Notes under the pieces: model-generated
Databases searched by the model: none
What the model was told of the DNA's origin: nothing
Seen by the model: only the letters and a program-made list of their open reading frames with translations
NCBI GenBank assembly: GCA_018384745.1
Contig: JAHAYH010000014.1
Location: 1 to 64,000, forward strand
Direction: 5' to 3'
DNA length: 64,000 bases
DNA from: Caryophanon sp.
Lineage (GTDB): Bacteria > Bacillota > Bacilli > Bacillales_A > Planococcaceae
Position numbers and translations under genes: made by a program
In this document: positions 30,401-39,482 of the stretch, one piece after another
Numbering within the stretch: the stretch's first letter is position 1
Layout of the letters: every line of letters begins with the position of its first letter

Positions 30401-30523
30401 ACTTGAACCAAATTTATAAAATCTCAGATATCCGTTTTGCAACTGAACTAAATTTATAAATTTCTACATATCGCTTTCTACAACTGAACCAAATTTGCAA
30501 AATTCCCCATATCCGATTTGTGC
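30401..30523. repeat. Three tandem 40-42 bp direct repeats
   Basis: Copies at 30401-30440, 30441-30481 and 30482-30523 share a(a)ctgaac(c/t)aaattt(at/gc)aaa...atatc(c/g). The spacing is one copy immediately after another. They sit between the outermost early promoter and the first rightward gene, where iterons of an origin or repeated activator sites would be expected. Confidence 0.75.
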
Positions 30524-30554
30524 TATATACTCCACTTTATTTGGGGTAACACTT

Positions 30555-30761
30555 ATGCGAATAATCCAACTTATTAAGATATTCTTTTGTAATCATGGTA
30601 GTAATGATTTAGAGTTTGTACGTAATATTGGTGGTGATGAAATGATGCGTTATCATGTGAAAACTGGATTAGCTAAATCCAAGTGGTATTGCAAATATTG
30701 TGGTCGTGATATTTATAAGAATTACAGGATAGGTGAAAATGGAAGCTTTAATAACCGCTAA
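30555..30761 (+). CDS. Small zinc-finger-like protein
   Basis: The frame opens at 30495 inside the direct repeats; the ATG at 30555 after ttggggtaac gives 68 residues, MRIIQLIKIFFCNHGSNDLE. KWYCKYCGRDI near 44-54 with the earlier Cys-His pair suggests a small zinc site. The first rightward gene after the control region. Confidence 0.55.
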   Translation: MRIIQLIKIFFCNHGSNDLEFVRNIGGDEMMRYHVKTGLAKSKWYCKYCGRDIYKNYRIGENGSFNNR

Positions 30762-30951
30762 TGTACTAAGTGTATTTATATTGGTTTTCTATAATTTATA
30801 TAGAATTGATGAGATAAGTACTCAAGCATTATTAAGTAATAAACTTAAAGTAAAAGGGATGTTAGTACATCTGGCTTTAGTTAATATTATTTATTTAGTT
30901 GTATTTGCTATTTCCGTTATGGTATCTTTGGCCCTACTTAGATCGCTGTAA
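30739..30951 (+). CDS. Small membrane protein
   Basis: 70 residues from the ATG at 30739 (aggtg upstream), overlapping the previous gene by 23 bases. Two hydrophobic helices: 3-22 (ALITANVLSVFILVFYNLY) and 42-68 (LVHLALVNIIYLVVFAISVM). Function unknown. Confidence 0.6.
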   Translation: MEALITANVLSVFILVFYNLYRIDEISTQALLSNKLKVKGMLVHLALVNIIYLVVFAISVMVSLALLRSL

Positions 30952-30977
30952 TGTTCTAGTTTTGGTTGTTTGACCTG

Positions 30978-31016
30978 AACCCCTATTGGTTGTGTGCCTT
31001 TAGGGGTTTCTTTTTA
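30978..31016 (+). terminator. Rho-independent terminator before the packaging genes
   Basis: Stem aaccccta / taggggtt with a 15-base loop, followed by tctttttatc. Confidence 0.8.
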
Positions 31017-31069
31017 TCTGTAGTTTCTGTTTAATACGTGATAATGCAAGGAACTACAATGGAAAGACC

Positions 31070-31759
31070 ATGAAACTGAGTAAAGAAGATTTTGTTACGG
31101 CGCTGCCAAGTAATGTCACTAAAGGCGTGAACAGTGCAGTTGTGGATTATGTGAATGAAGCATTAGCAGATCAAGATACTAGAGAACGCTTTAAAGAGAA
31201 TCTGTTTAACTACAATAAGATCTTGTCAGAAGGTAAGTATAAGGTTTCTGATTATATTAGTGCAGTGATGTACATTAGTTTTAAAAGTATGAACTACACT
31301 AATATTGAAGCATTTGAACGGGCATTCCCCGAGAAGATGGCACGTTATACTCGTGAAGGTAAAACCATGGACCAGATCCATAACTTCGTTAGTGCGTATA
31401 ATAGAACCAAGTTAGTCGTGGCTTTAACAGCACAGGCCATTATCCCTACCCATATTCTAAATCAGGACTTGTATCAGGAATCTATTAACGTCAATGCTAA
31501 GTTAATGCGTAATGCTTCTAGAGAAGATGTACGTCAACGTGCAGCAGAGTTCCTGGCAACACATCTGGCACCGCCTGTAGACAATAAAGTTAAGCTGGAC
31601 ATTGGTGTAAGTGAAGACTTCTTATCTGAGCTACGTAATGCCACAGATCGTCTTGTAGATGGTCAGTTAGAGGACATCAGAAGCGGAAGAACCACAGCAG
31701 CACAAATAGCAAGAACAAGAATTATCGAAGGCGTATCTAAAGATGTTGTGGATGTATAG
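31070..31759 (+). CDS. Putative small terminase subunit (N4 gp69 position)
   Basis: 229 residues, almost wholly helical. It lies directly before the large terminase, where N4 carries gene 69. A small terminase would recognise phage DNA for packaging. There is no clear helix-turn-helix, so the call rests mainly on position and length. The last codons overlap a 46-residue ORF. Confidence 0.55.
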   Translation: MKLSKEDFVTALPSNVTKGVNSAVVDYVNEALADQDTRERFKENLFNYNKILSEGKYKVSDYISAVMYISFKSMNYTNIEAFERAFPEKMARYTREGKTMDQIHNFVSAYNRTKLVVALTAQAIIPTHILNQDLYQESINVNAKLMRNASREDVRQRAAEFLATHLAPPVDNKVKLDIGVSEDFLSELRNATDRLVDGQLEDIRSGRTTAAQIARTRIIEGVSKDVVDV

Positions 31760-31883
31760 TCTTATTATTGCCGGGCTAGTAATGACATTTGCCGGAGTGT
31801 CGTTTGGTGCAGGTTATCTCATGGGTGGGGGGAAGTTGCGGGGCCTTAAGGCCAGAGCAACGAACCCAAGGAAGACTAAATGA
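31743..31883 (+). CDS. Small membrane ORF of 46 residues (not in track)
   Basis: MLWMYSLIIAGLVMTFAGVS... ending NPRKTK. One glycine-rich membrane helix and a basic tail. It overlaps the small terminase end by 17 bases, and its TGA overlaps the ATG of the large terminase. A later start at 31752 is possible. Function unknown. Confidence 0.55.
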   Translation: MLWMYSLIIAGLVMTFAGVSFGAGYLMGGGKLRGLKARATNPRKTK

Positions 31884-33520
31884 AAAAGACAACATTAAGT
31901 AAATCGGTACATGACTTGATTGAACAGGCCAAGCAAAGTACCAAAACAGTAGAAGATTGGCTTAGGGAGGTAGATTATTCAGAATCCTCTAATTATGTAC
32001 CTTCTAAGTTTGCAGTACGTTTTGTAGATATGATCCAGTTAATCCATGGGGTTGAAGGAACACAGAACGTCACGCCTGAAGTTCACTTAAAGGTGCTGGA
32101 TAACTTCATTACCAATAAGAACTTCGTAGTGAACATGATGCACCGTGGTTTCGGTAAGTCTACTTTAATTAAATACCTGTTCTTCTATTTGGCCATTTAT
32201 GAAGAGCTGCCTAACTTTGGTGCCGTAAACTTTCTAATCTATGTATCGGATAGTATGGATAACGGTATCTCGGTAATGCGTCGTGATATTGACCATACCT
32301 ACGAGAACTCAGAGTTTCTGCAGAAGATCATTAAACTTAAAACCACAGAAGATAGATGGGAGATGACTAACTCTCATGGTTTCAAATTGGTTATTCGTGG
32401 TTATGGTGCTAAGTCCGGTATTCGTGGTACACGTGAACAGGGTAAGCGTCCACAGATCGCTATTCTGGATGACTTGTTATCAGATGATGATGCTCGTTCA
32501 CCTACGGTACTCGCATCTATTAAAGCCAACGTAGAGAGTGCCATTACCTATGCCCTGGATCCTACCAATCGTAAGGTATTTTGGATGGGTACTCCTTTCC
32601 ATGCCGGTGATCCTTTGTACCAGGCAGTGGAATCTGGAGCCTGGGAAGTCAACTTATACCCAGTATGTGAAGATTTCCCGGTAGAACGTAATGAGTTCCG
32701 TGGATCCTGGGAAGATCGCTTTAGTTATGATTATGTACTTGAGCAGTATTTGAAGGCCGTGGCCACAGGTAACGTCAGCTCCTTTAACCAGGAATTGATG
32801 CTTAAGATTATGTCTGATGAAGACCGTCTAATCCAAGAAGCAGATGTCATGTACTATGACCGAAACATGGTCATGCGTAATCTGGATTCATTTAACGTCT
32901 ACTTTACGACTGACTTTGCAACATCTGATAAACAGTCTGCGGATTACAACATCATCCATGTATGGGCAGTCAACTATAACGGTGACTACTTCTGGTTAGG
33001 TGGTATCTGTAAGCGTCAAACCATTGATAAGACCTTTGAAGATCTATTCAGGCTGAACAACCTGTATAAACCATTAAGTGTAGGTATGGAGGTTACAGGC
33101 CAGCAGGAAGGCTTTGTGACGTTCCTCAACCGGGAGATGAGTAAGCGTAACCAGTTCTTTAACTTGGCTTCTAGTGGCAACAGCAACAAGCCAGGGATCA
33201 GACCTAATACCAACAAGATGCAGCGCTTTAACACGGTGGTTCCTCTATTCAAGGCCCATAAGATCTTCTTACCTAGTGAAGTCCATAATGCAGATGATAA
33301 AGCAGCACTGACTGAACTGAAAACAGAATTGTTCCTTGCTTGTGTAGGTGGTTTCAAGTCTAAGAATGATGACTCTATTGATGGTGTATCCATGCTCAGT
33401 GCAATGCCGATATACTTCCCGGATGAGCCAGTGTATATGGAAGAAGGTGATGACGGTATTTACCGTAAATCCTCCAGACATAATCGTGACGTTCATTACT
33501 TAGACAACTACATCGTATAG
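31880..33520 (+). CDS. Terminase large subunit (N4 gp68 type)
   Basis: 546 residues. It pumps DNA into the prohead and cuts concatemers. The ATPase has Walker A MHRGFGKST (88-95 region) and Walker B IAILDDLL near 195. The nuclease domain has its first metal-binding Asp in TTDFATSDKQ near 345 and further acidic residues near 480. The length is normal for the family. A gene of unknown function follows and then the portal. Confidence 0.92.
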   Translation: MKKTTLSKSVHDLIEQAKQSTKTVEDWLREVDYSESSNYVPSKFAVRFVDMIQLIHGVEGTQNVTPEVHLKVLDNFITNKNFVVNMMHRGFGKSTLIKYLFFYLAIYEELPNFGAVNFLIYVSDSMDNGISVMRRDIDHTYENSEFLQKIIKLKTTEDRWEMTNSHGFKLVIRGYGAKSGIRGTREQGKRPQIAILDDLLSDDDARSPTVLASIKANVESAITYALDPTNRKVFWMGTPFHAGDPLYQAVESGAWEVNLYPVCEDFPVERNEFRGSWEDRFSYDYVLEQYLKAVATGNVSSFNQELMLKIMSDEDRLIQEADVMYYDRNMVMRNLDSFNVYFTTDFATSDKQSADYNIIHVWAVNYNGDYFWLGGICKRQTIDKTFEDLFRLNNLYKPLSVGMEVTGQQEGFVTFLNREMSKRNQFFNLASSGNSNKPGIRPNTNKMQRFNTVVPLFKAHKIFLPSEVHNADDKAALTELKTELFLACVGGFKSKNDDSIDGVSMLSAMPIYFPDEPVYMEEGDDGIYRKSSRHNRDVHYLDNYIV

Positions 33521-33527
33521 GTGCCAA

Positions 33528-34325
33528 ATGATTTTACTAAGTGAGTTCTTGAATGAACTCGTAGATGGGGAAGGTTCACAGGTAGCATCAGTGGTTACTG
33601 CTTCTACCGGTCAACTGAATCCCAAGAAAGTGAATGGGATTATTAACATTCTTAATGCTGCATTAACTGATGTGTTTACCCGGTTCCTTCTGGTGAAGAC
33701 TGAAGTAATCCTAAAGACCAAAAGGGATCTATGCATTTATAAGATTGATAATGAGCATATCTTTCACCCGGATACCAATCCAGATGGTTATGTGCATGCT
33801 GCAGAGCCATTTAAGCTATTGGCCATTACAGATGTACGTACCTTGAATGAAGGTATTACCATGCCCTTAAACCGTCAGAATAAATACATTAAAGACTATG
33901 CAGCCTACCAATTTACACTCACTGATGGATATGTTCCCGCACGGTATAATGGCCACAGCTTTCATACTTCTGGTTATAGTACTCTCCGAACACCTCTTAA
34001 GCTGGATGATTCGGAACTTGTACTTTCTTTACGTACAGGCCATCCTCGTATTGAAAACATACCTGCTGATGAACTACAGGACTTCGACTATGACAGCGTA
34101 CTTATTGATTTGCCTGAAAGCTATCGCACGGCTTTGATCTACTACACCATGTCACGATTGATGAATGCCAAAGGTGCACAGAATCTGGGGCAGAGCATGT
34201 TCCACGATGGGGACAACTACTACCGGAAGTATTTACAGGAATGTGAGTTACTTAAGGGATCGGATACCGAAGTATCTGAAGTAGCTGACCTTCAGCAGGT
34301 ATTTAGAAATTCTGGATTTATTTAA
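33528..34325 (+). CDS. Putative head-tail connector protein (N4 gp67-like)
   Basis: 265 residues between large terminase and portal. It has a helical front (VNGIINILNAALTDVFTRFL), a beta-rich middle and a C-terminal helix SYRTALIYYTMSRLMNAKGA. The order resembles N4-like gp67 and adaptor-type proteins that follow the terminase in podophages. It ends at a terminator. The connector role is inferred. Confidence 0.55.
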   Translation: MILLSEFLNELVDGEGSQVASVVTASTGQLNPKKVNGIINILNAALTDVFTRFLLVKTEVILKTKRDLCIYKIDNEHIFHPDTNPDGYVHAAEPFKLLAITDVRTLNEGITMPLNRQNKYIKDYAAYQFTLTDGYVPARYNGHSFHTSGYSTLRTPLKLDDSELVLSLRTGHPRIENIPADELQDFDYDSVLIDLPESYRTALIYYTMSRLMNAKGAQNLGQSMFHDGDNYYRKYLQECELLKGSDTEVSEVADLQQVFRNSGFI

Positions 34326-34331
34326 TGATTT

Positions 34332-34359
34332 AGCCTACTTTATGTAGGCTTTTTCTTTT
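34332..34359 (+). terminator. Rho-independent terminator
   Basis: Stem agcctac / gtaggct, loop tttat, then ttttctttt. Confidence 0.9.
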
Positions 34360-34398
34360 AACATACTTGCATTGTGCACTCATACTTAGGTAGAACCA

Positions 34399-36636
34399 AT
34401 GCAAGTTAATAAAGAAGGCCAGGGGTATCCAATCAACAATGAGGTTGATCACGATAAACAGGTCAAAGCTGCAGTAGACTGGAAGAATCCACCTACACTA
34501 AAAGAACTTAAAGAAGGCTTTCAATCTGCCAAAGAACAGACTGAAACTCAACTTAAGAAAATTGAAGAATGGCTTGATGCCTTTAATGCTACCGGCAGAT
34601 TTAAAGCACCTGAAGTAGATGGTAGATCTAGAGCATCTGTACGTCTAGTACGTAAACAGGTTGAATGGCGTTGCCCTTCCCTAACTGAACCATTCCTGTC
34701 TAGTAATAAGATCTTTAACGTGGCTCCACGTACTTATGAAGATAAGCAGGCAGCAGTTCAAAACGAACTTATCCTAAACTATCAGTTCAAAACCAAAGTA
34801 AATGCTGTCAAGTTGATGGACGATATTGTTCGTACTATGGCCACTGAAGGCACTGTGGTTATCCATCCAATGTGGAAATACAAAGAAGATGTTTATAAAG
34901 AAGAAGAGAACATCTTTGAACCCTACCCTACTGCGGATGATGACTATCAGGCTCAGATCATGCAGATCGCCGAAGAAGTCCAAAACAATCCTGATGTGCT
35001 CCAAGAATTTGAAGAGAATATTCAACTAGCGATACAAAAGTACTTAGAAGAAGGTGTAGTACTTGAATACCGTTTTGTTGAAACTAAAATTAATGAAGTA
35101 AAGAAGGTTCGCAATAACCACCCAATTGCTGAAGTAGTTCCTACAGAAGATGTGTTCGCAGATCCAAGCTGTAAAGGAGATATTGATAAAGCTAAGTTTG
35201 TGGTTAAACGCTTTGATACCTGCTTGGCTTCATTAAGAGAAGACGGGCGTTACATCAACTTAGACGATTTGGAAAAAGAGGTAATCTCTAATGAACAGAG
35301 CACAGCAAAACCAAATGATTCAGGCTTCAAGTTTAAAGACAAAGCTAGAAAGTCTCTTGAAGCATACGAATATTGGGGATATTACGATATTGATGGTACT
35401 GGCATTCTTTATTCTTTTGTTTGCACCTGGGTAGGTAATACATTAATCCGTTTAGAACGTAACCCACATCCAGACAATAAGTTACCGTTTATCTTTATCC
35501 CGCTTATCCCGGTTAAACATTCACTATATGGTGAACCAGACGCTGAACTGATCATGGATAACCAATTGATTATGTCAGCAACCATGCGAGGTGCTATTGA
35601 CCTATTCGGTAAATCTGCCAATGGTCAGACTGGTTTAGCAAAAGGTTTCCTGGACCAGACCAACTTAGGACGCTTTAACCGGGGTGAGAACTATACGTAC
35701 AACAGTACCATGCGCCCTGATGCTGCAATCTTCACACACAAGTTCACTGAGATTCCTCAATCCGTATTCCTAATGATGAACTACCTCACCAATGAAGCAG
35801 AAGCCTTCTCTGGTGTGAAATCATTTAACCAGGGAATTAGTGGCGACAGTTTAGGGAAGACCGCGAAAGCAGGTCGTACCGCACTGGATGCCAGTGCTAT
35901 TCGTGATGCTAGTATCCTACGCCGTATTGCAGAAGGTATGGTACAAATGGCTTACAAGTTCCAAGCCATGAATGCTGAACTACTGACTGAAGATGATGTA
36001 GTACGCCTGACCAATAAAGAATATGTGCGTGTAGATCCTGAGAACCTGAATGGTGACTTTGACTTAACCATTGATATCTCTACTCCAGAATCTGACCAAG
36101 CCAAAGCAGATGACCTGGTAATGATGATGCAAACAGGACAAGGTACATTCCCGCTTCCTTTTGTTCAGAAGATCTTCTCTGAAATTGCACGTCTGAAAAA
36201 CATGCCAGACCTGCAGCAATTCATTGATGAATACCAACCTGAACCGGATCCATTCCAGGAACAGATGCAGCAATTAGAGCTGCAACAGAAGCAGGCTGAG
36301 ATTGAAGAAATCCGTGCAAGAGCTGCAGAAATGTTAGCGAAAGCTCAAGTGAATCTTGCAGAAATTAATGTACGTGCTGCCCGTGCAGAGAATACAGTTT
36401 CCCAAACTGATAAAAATAATATCCAAACCTATAAAGAGGCGAACGGTATTACTCAGGAAGAGAAGCTTCAGCTTGAGGAAACTAAAGCAAGAATTAAGCA
36501 GCAGCAGGATATGATGTATCACAATCTTACTAAAGATCTTGAGAAGCAGAAACACAATCAAACCATCTTACAAGAAGGTGCTAAGAATGATTTAGCTGGT
36601 TTAAGCGAACCAACAAATAATACTAGCCCTGCATAA
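34399..36636 (+). CDS. Portal protein (N4 gp59 type)
   Basis: 745 residues. The length, the position before the scaffold and capsid genes, and the segments NNHPIAEVVPTEDVFADP near 240 and SLGKTAKAGRTALDASAIRD near 490 fit the N4-type portal, the ring through which DNA enters and leaves the head. From about 615 to 735 it is a long charged coiled coil rich in Gln and Glu (EQMQQLELQQKQAEIEEIRA). It stands alone between two terminators. Confidence 0.87.
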   Translation: MQVNKEGQGYPINNEVDHDKQVKAAVDWKNPPTLKELKEGFQSAKEQTETQLKKIEEWLDAFNATGRFKAPEVDGRSRASVRLVRKQVEWRCPSLTEPFLSSNKIFNVAPRTYEDKQAAVQNELILNYQFKTKVNAVKLMDDIVRTMATEGTVVIHPMWKYKEDVYKEEENIFEPYPTADDDYQAQIMQIAEEVQNNPDVLQEFEENIQLAIQKYLEEGVVLEYRFVETKINEVKKVRNNHPIAEVVPTEDVFADPSCKGDIDKAKFVVKRFDTCLASLREDGRYINLDDLEKEVISNEQSTAKPNDSGFKFKDKARKSLEAYEYWGYYDIDGTGILYSFVCTWVGNTLIRLERNPHPDNKLPFIFIPLIPVKHSLYGEPDAELIMDNQLIMSATMRGAIDLFGKSANGQTGLAKGFLDQTNLGRFNRGENYTYNSTMRPDAAIFTHKFTEIPQSVFLMMNYLTNEAEAFSGVKSFNQGISGDSLGKTAKAGRTALDASAIRDASILRRIAEGMVQMAYKFQAMNAELLTEDDVVRLTNKEYVRVDPENLNGDFDLTIDISTPESDQAKADDLVMMMQTGQGTFPLPFVQKIFSEIARLKNMPDLQQFIDEYQPEPDPFQEQMQQLELQQKQAEIEEIRARAAEMLAKAQVNLAEINVRAARAENTVSQTDKNNIQTYKEANGITQEEKLQLEETKARIKQQQDMMYHNLTKDLEKQKHNQTILQEGAKNDLAGLSEPTNNTSPA

Positions 36637-36653
36637 TTAATATGGTTTAATAC

Positions 36654-36682
36654 AGCGAAGGTTAATCCCTTCGCTTTTTTAT
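36654..36682 (+). terminator. Rho-independent terminator
   Basis: Stem agcgaagg / ccttcgct, then tttttt. Confidence 0.9.
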
Positions 36683-36698
36683 TGGAGTAAATACCTAA

Positions 36699-37004
36699 AT
36701 GGTTTCTCAAGAAGATCTATTACAAATTGCAGAACAGGATGAAAAGATTAAATTAGGTACTGCCATGCACAACCTAATGAATAACGCTGATTTTGCAATT
36801 ATTTATAAGCATTACGTAGAAAGTTTACCTTTAGAGCTAACTTATTCACTTGGCACACTTGAAAAGGATGATACTCATAGTGATAATGTTGCAAGACGTT
36901 TAACAGCAATTGCGCTTTTTAAAGTATTTGTAGAAGACACGGTTAATCAATTACCAATGGCGGTAGAAGAGAAAAACCGTATTCTCAATTCAGGAGATCA
37001 TTAA
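36699..37004 (+). CDS. Small virion-region protein (N4 gp58 position)
   Basis: 101 residues, helical (IKLGTAMHNLMNNADFAIIY). Its stop overlaps the ATG of the scaffold gene (TAATG). Function unknown; a head-assembly role is likely from the coupling. Confidence 0.65.
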   Translation: MVSQEDLLQIAEQDEKIKLGTAMHNLMNNADFAIIYKHYVESLPLELTYSLGTLEKDDTHSDNVARRLTAIALFKVFVEDTVNQLPMAVEEKNRILNSGDH

Positions 37005-38239
37005 TGGGTATCGAGCAGCTTAAATCAGCTTCAGACATTTATAATTTAAGTGATGAAGAATTTAGCAAACTAGATATTAACGCTTTATCTACTCCAGCAG
37101 ATGAAGATAATTCAGAAGAAGACGACAACGATAATCCAGATCACGATCAAGATAACCCGGAAGATGAGGATGATAATAATCCTGATGATACGGACTCTGA
37201 AGATGATTTAGAGGAAGATGATTCTAATTCTGATGATGATACTCCTGACGAAGAAGACGACATTGATGATGAACAATCAGATGACGTTTCAACTAAAGAG
37301 AAATCTGAACCTGTAAAGGTTAAAGAAGCCCCTGCCAAAAAAGCAGACAAGGCCAAACCAGATGTTGTTGAAGATAAGCAGTTAGATAATGAGAGCCTAG
37401 CTACCTTTCATAAAGCACTAACCGCACCTTTAAAAGCAGCAGGGCATGAATTTACTTTAGAAGATCCTAATCAAATCCGTGAGCTTGTATCTAAAGGTTT
37501 AGACTACACGCGCAAGATGCAGCAAATCAGTCATCTACGTGGTATTGGGGAAATTCTCCGTGAACACGATATGCTTGATCCTGAAAAGCTTGCCTATGCA
37601 GTAGACCTTGCAAACCACAAACCTGAAGCTATTGCCCGTCTAATCAAGGAGTCTGGGGTAGACACCTTTGAACTTGGGGATGACGTTGCAGACAGTTATC
37701 AGGCAACACCTGCCAATATTGAAGGTAAGGCCAAAGAAGTAACAGTACGTGAGATTGTTGAACAATATAAAGACGACGAGAACTTTAATTCGGTATTCAA
37801 CGAAGCCCGTCAGTGGGATAACGAATCTCAAGTCACATTGGTTAATAATCCTGAAGTACTACACCTCCTGGCTGCACATGCAAATAACGGCGTATATAAA
37901 CAAGTAATGGCTAAGGTGATTCAGGAACGTGCCATCACAGGTACTACAGAACCAATCTTGCAGCATTACAATCGTGTAGGCCAAGCGATGTTTGCAACTG
38001 AAAATGATGGTGGTAATGCCCAAGCCCCTCAGAAACAAGCACCCGCTAAATCCGAACGTGTTGTTATTAAGCGCAAATCAGTGGATGAAGCTACGCGACG
38101 TAAAGCCTTAGCACCTACTGCCAGTACTAAAACCAAAACTAAGTCACTTAAAATCACTTCAGCAGCAGACATCTTTAATATGTCCGAAGATGAATTTAAG
38201 AACTTAGATCCAGATATTCTACGTAAATTAGGAAAGTAA
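37004..38239 (+). CDS. Scaffolding protein (N4 gp57 position)
   Basis: 411 residues directly before the major capsid gene. Residues 28-95 are an extreme Asp/Glu/Asn run (EEDDNDNPDHDQDNPEDEDD). A helical core at 125-345 and a basic segment at 345-390 follow. The N-terminus (SASDIYNLSDEEFSKLDINA) and C-terminus (SAADIFNMSEDEFKNLDPDI) carry copies of the same motif, which may bind capsid. Acidic, helical scaffolds guide prohead assembly and are then removed. Confidence 0.75.
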   Translation: MGIEQLKSASDIYNLSDEEFSKLDINALSTPADEDNSEEDDNDNPDHDQDNPEDEDDNNPDDTDSEDDLEEDDSNSDDDTPDEEDDIDDEQSDDVSTKEKSEPVKVKEAPAKKADKAKPDVVEDKQLDNESLATFHKALTAPLKAAGHEFTLEDPNQIRELVSKGLDYTRKMQQISHLRGIGEILREHDMLDPEKLAYAVDLANHKPEAIARLIKESGVDTFELGDDVADSYQATPANIEGKAKEVTVREIVEQYKDDENFNSVFNEARQWDNESQVTLVNNPEVLHLLAAHANNGVYKQVMAKVIQERAITGTTEPILQHYNRVGQAMFATENDGGNAQAPQKQAPAKSERVVIKRKSVDEATRRKALAPTASTKTKTKSLKITSAADIFNMSEDEFKNLDPDILRKLGK

Positions 38240-38242
38240 ATT

Positions 38243-39409
38243 ATGCGCGTATATGCAGATCCAATTAATGGTAAAGAAAGTTCTATTGGGGAACAGATTG
38301 TCACTGCTTACTTTGAGCGTAAAGCTGTAGAAGAAGCTGCACCAGAGCAGTACTTCACACAGTTGGCTTCAGTAAAAATGATGCCTAAAAACTCAGGTAA
38401 AACCATTGAGCGTTATGTTCATATCCCATTGCTTGATGACCGCAACATTAACGACCAGGGTATTAACGCTCTTGGTAAGAAAATTGAAGATGGTAACTTG
38501 TACGGTTCTAGCCGTGACGTAGGTACTGTAACTCGTAAAATGCCAGTGATTGATGAGAATGGTCAGCGTGTAAACCGTGTTGGCTTTAAGCGTCGTAAGA
38601 TCAAAGGCACTATGCAGAACTTCGGTTACTTCACTGAATACAGCCGTGACTCTTTGGACTTCGATACTGAAAATGATCTTGAGCAGTATGTACATTCTCA
38701 AATGATTTCTACAGCATCGCAGATCACTGAAGACCTTTTGCAGATCGACCTGTTAAACGCAGCAGGTACTATCTTCTATGGTGGTACAGCTCAGAGTGAT
38801 GCAGAAATGACTGAGACATCTAAAGTGTCTTATGAAGATCTTGCACGTTTATCTGTAGCATTGGACAACACCCGTACACCTAAAAACACTACTGTAATTA
38901 CTGGTTCGGTTAAGGTTGATACCAAAACACTTCCAGCAGCACGTGTAATGTTTATTGGCCCTGACCTGATTCAGCAGTTACGTAAAATGGTTGATTACCA
39001 TGGTGATGCTGCGTTCATTCCAGTTCAGAAGTACGGTGATGCCACTACCATCCTTCGTGGTGAAATCGGTACAGTGGATCAGTTCCGTATCGTTGTAAAC
39101 CCTGAAATGATGAAGTGGGAAGGTGCTGGTGCGACTGTATCAGACGATAAAGGCATCTACACAACTGAAGGTAAAGCCGATATCTACCCAATGCTGGTTG
39201 TTGGTGATGATGCGTTTACTACTATTGGTTTCCACCCTACAGGTACGAATACCAAGTTTGAAATCATTCATGTGAAACCAGGTTCAGGTAATGCATCAAA
39301 TGCGGATCCATATGGTAAACGTGGTTTCATGTCTATCCAATGGTGGTACGGCTTCATGGTTCATCGCCCAGAACGTATTGCACTGGCTAAGACAGTTGTA
39401 GAATTATAA
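38243..39409 (+). CDS. Major capsid protein (N4 gp56 type)
   Basis: 388 residues, following the scaffold by three bases. The N-terminal arm MRVYADPINGKESSIGEQIV, a central helix (LEQYVHSQMISTASQITEDLL) and the ending FMSIQWWYGFMVHRPERIAL are as expected for HK97-fold capsid proteins of N4-like phages. It is followed by a terminator, consistent with very high expression. Confidence 0.88.
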   Translation: MRVYADPINGKESSIGEQIVTAYFERKAVEEAAPEQYFTQLASVKMMPKNSGKTIERYVHIPLLDDRNINDQGINALGKKIEDGNLYGSSRDVGTVTRKMPVIDENGQRVNRVGFKRRKIKGTMQNFGYFTEYSRDSLDFDTENDLEQYVHSQMISTASQITEDLLQIDLLNAAGTIFYGGTAQSDAEMTETSKVSYEDLARLSVALDNTRTPKNTTVITGSVKVDTKTLPAARVMFIGPDLIQQLRKMVDYHGDAAFIPVQKYGDATTILRGEIGTVDQFRIVVNPEMMKWEGAGATVSDDKGIYTTEGKADIYPMLVVGDDAFTTIGFHPTGTNTKFEIIHVKPGSGNASNADPYGKRGFMSIQWWYGFMVHRPERIALAKTVVEL

Positions 39410-39430
39410 TTTTCATTATTGTAGGATAGG

Positions 39431-39458
39431 GGGAAGTTTTATACTTCCCTTTATTTTT
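39431..39458 (+). terminator. Terminator after the capsid gene
   Basis: Stem gggaagt / acttccc, loop tttat, then tttattttt. Confidence 0.88.
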
Positions 39459-39482
39459 ACCACATTTAGCTAAGGAAACCTT

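Noticed and set aside
30495-30554. Start of the first rightward gene inside the direct repeats
   Set aside because: The codons before 30555 come from repeat 3 and have no ribosome site.
37147-37356. Minus-strand ORF of Ser-rich protein
   Set aside because: Antisense shadow of the Asp/Glu-rich scaffold gene; the GAT/GAA codons read backwards give Ser runs.
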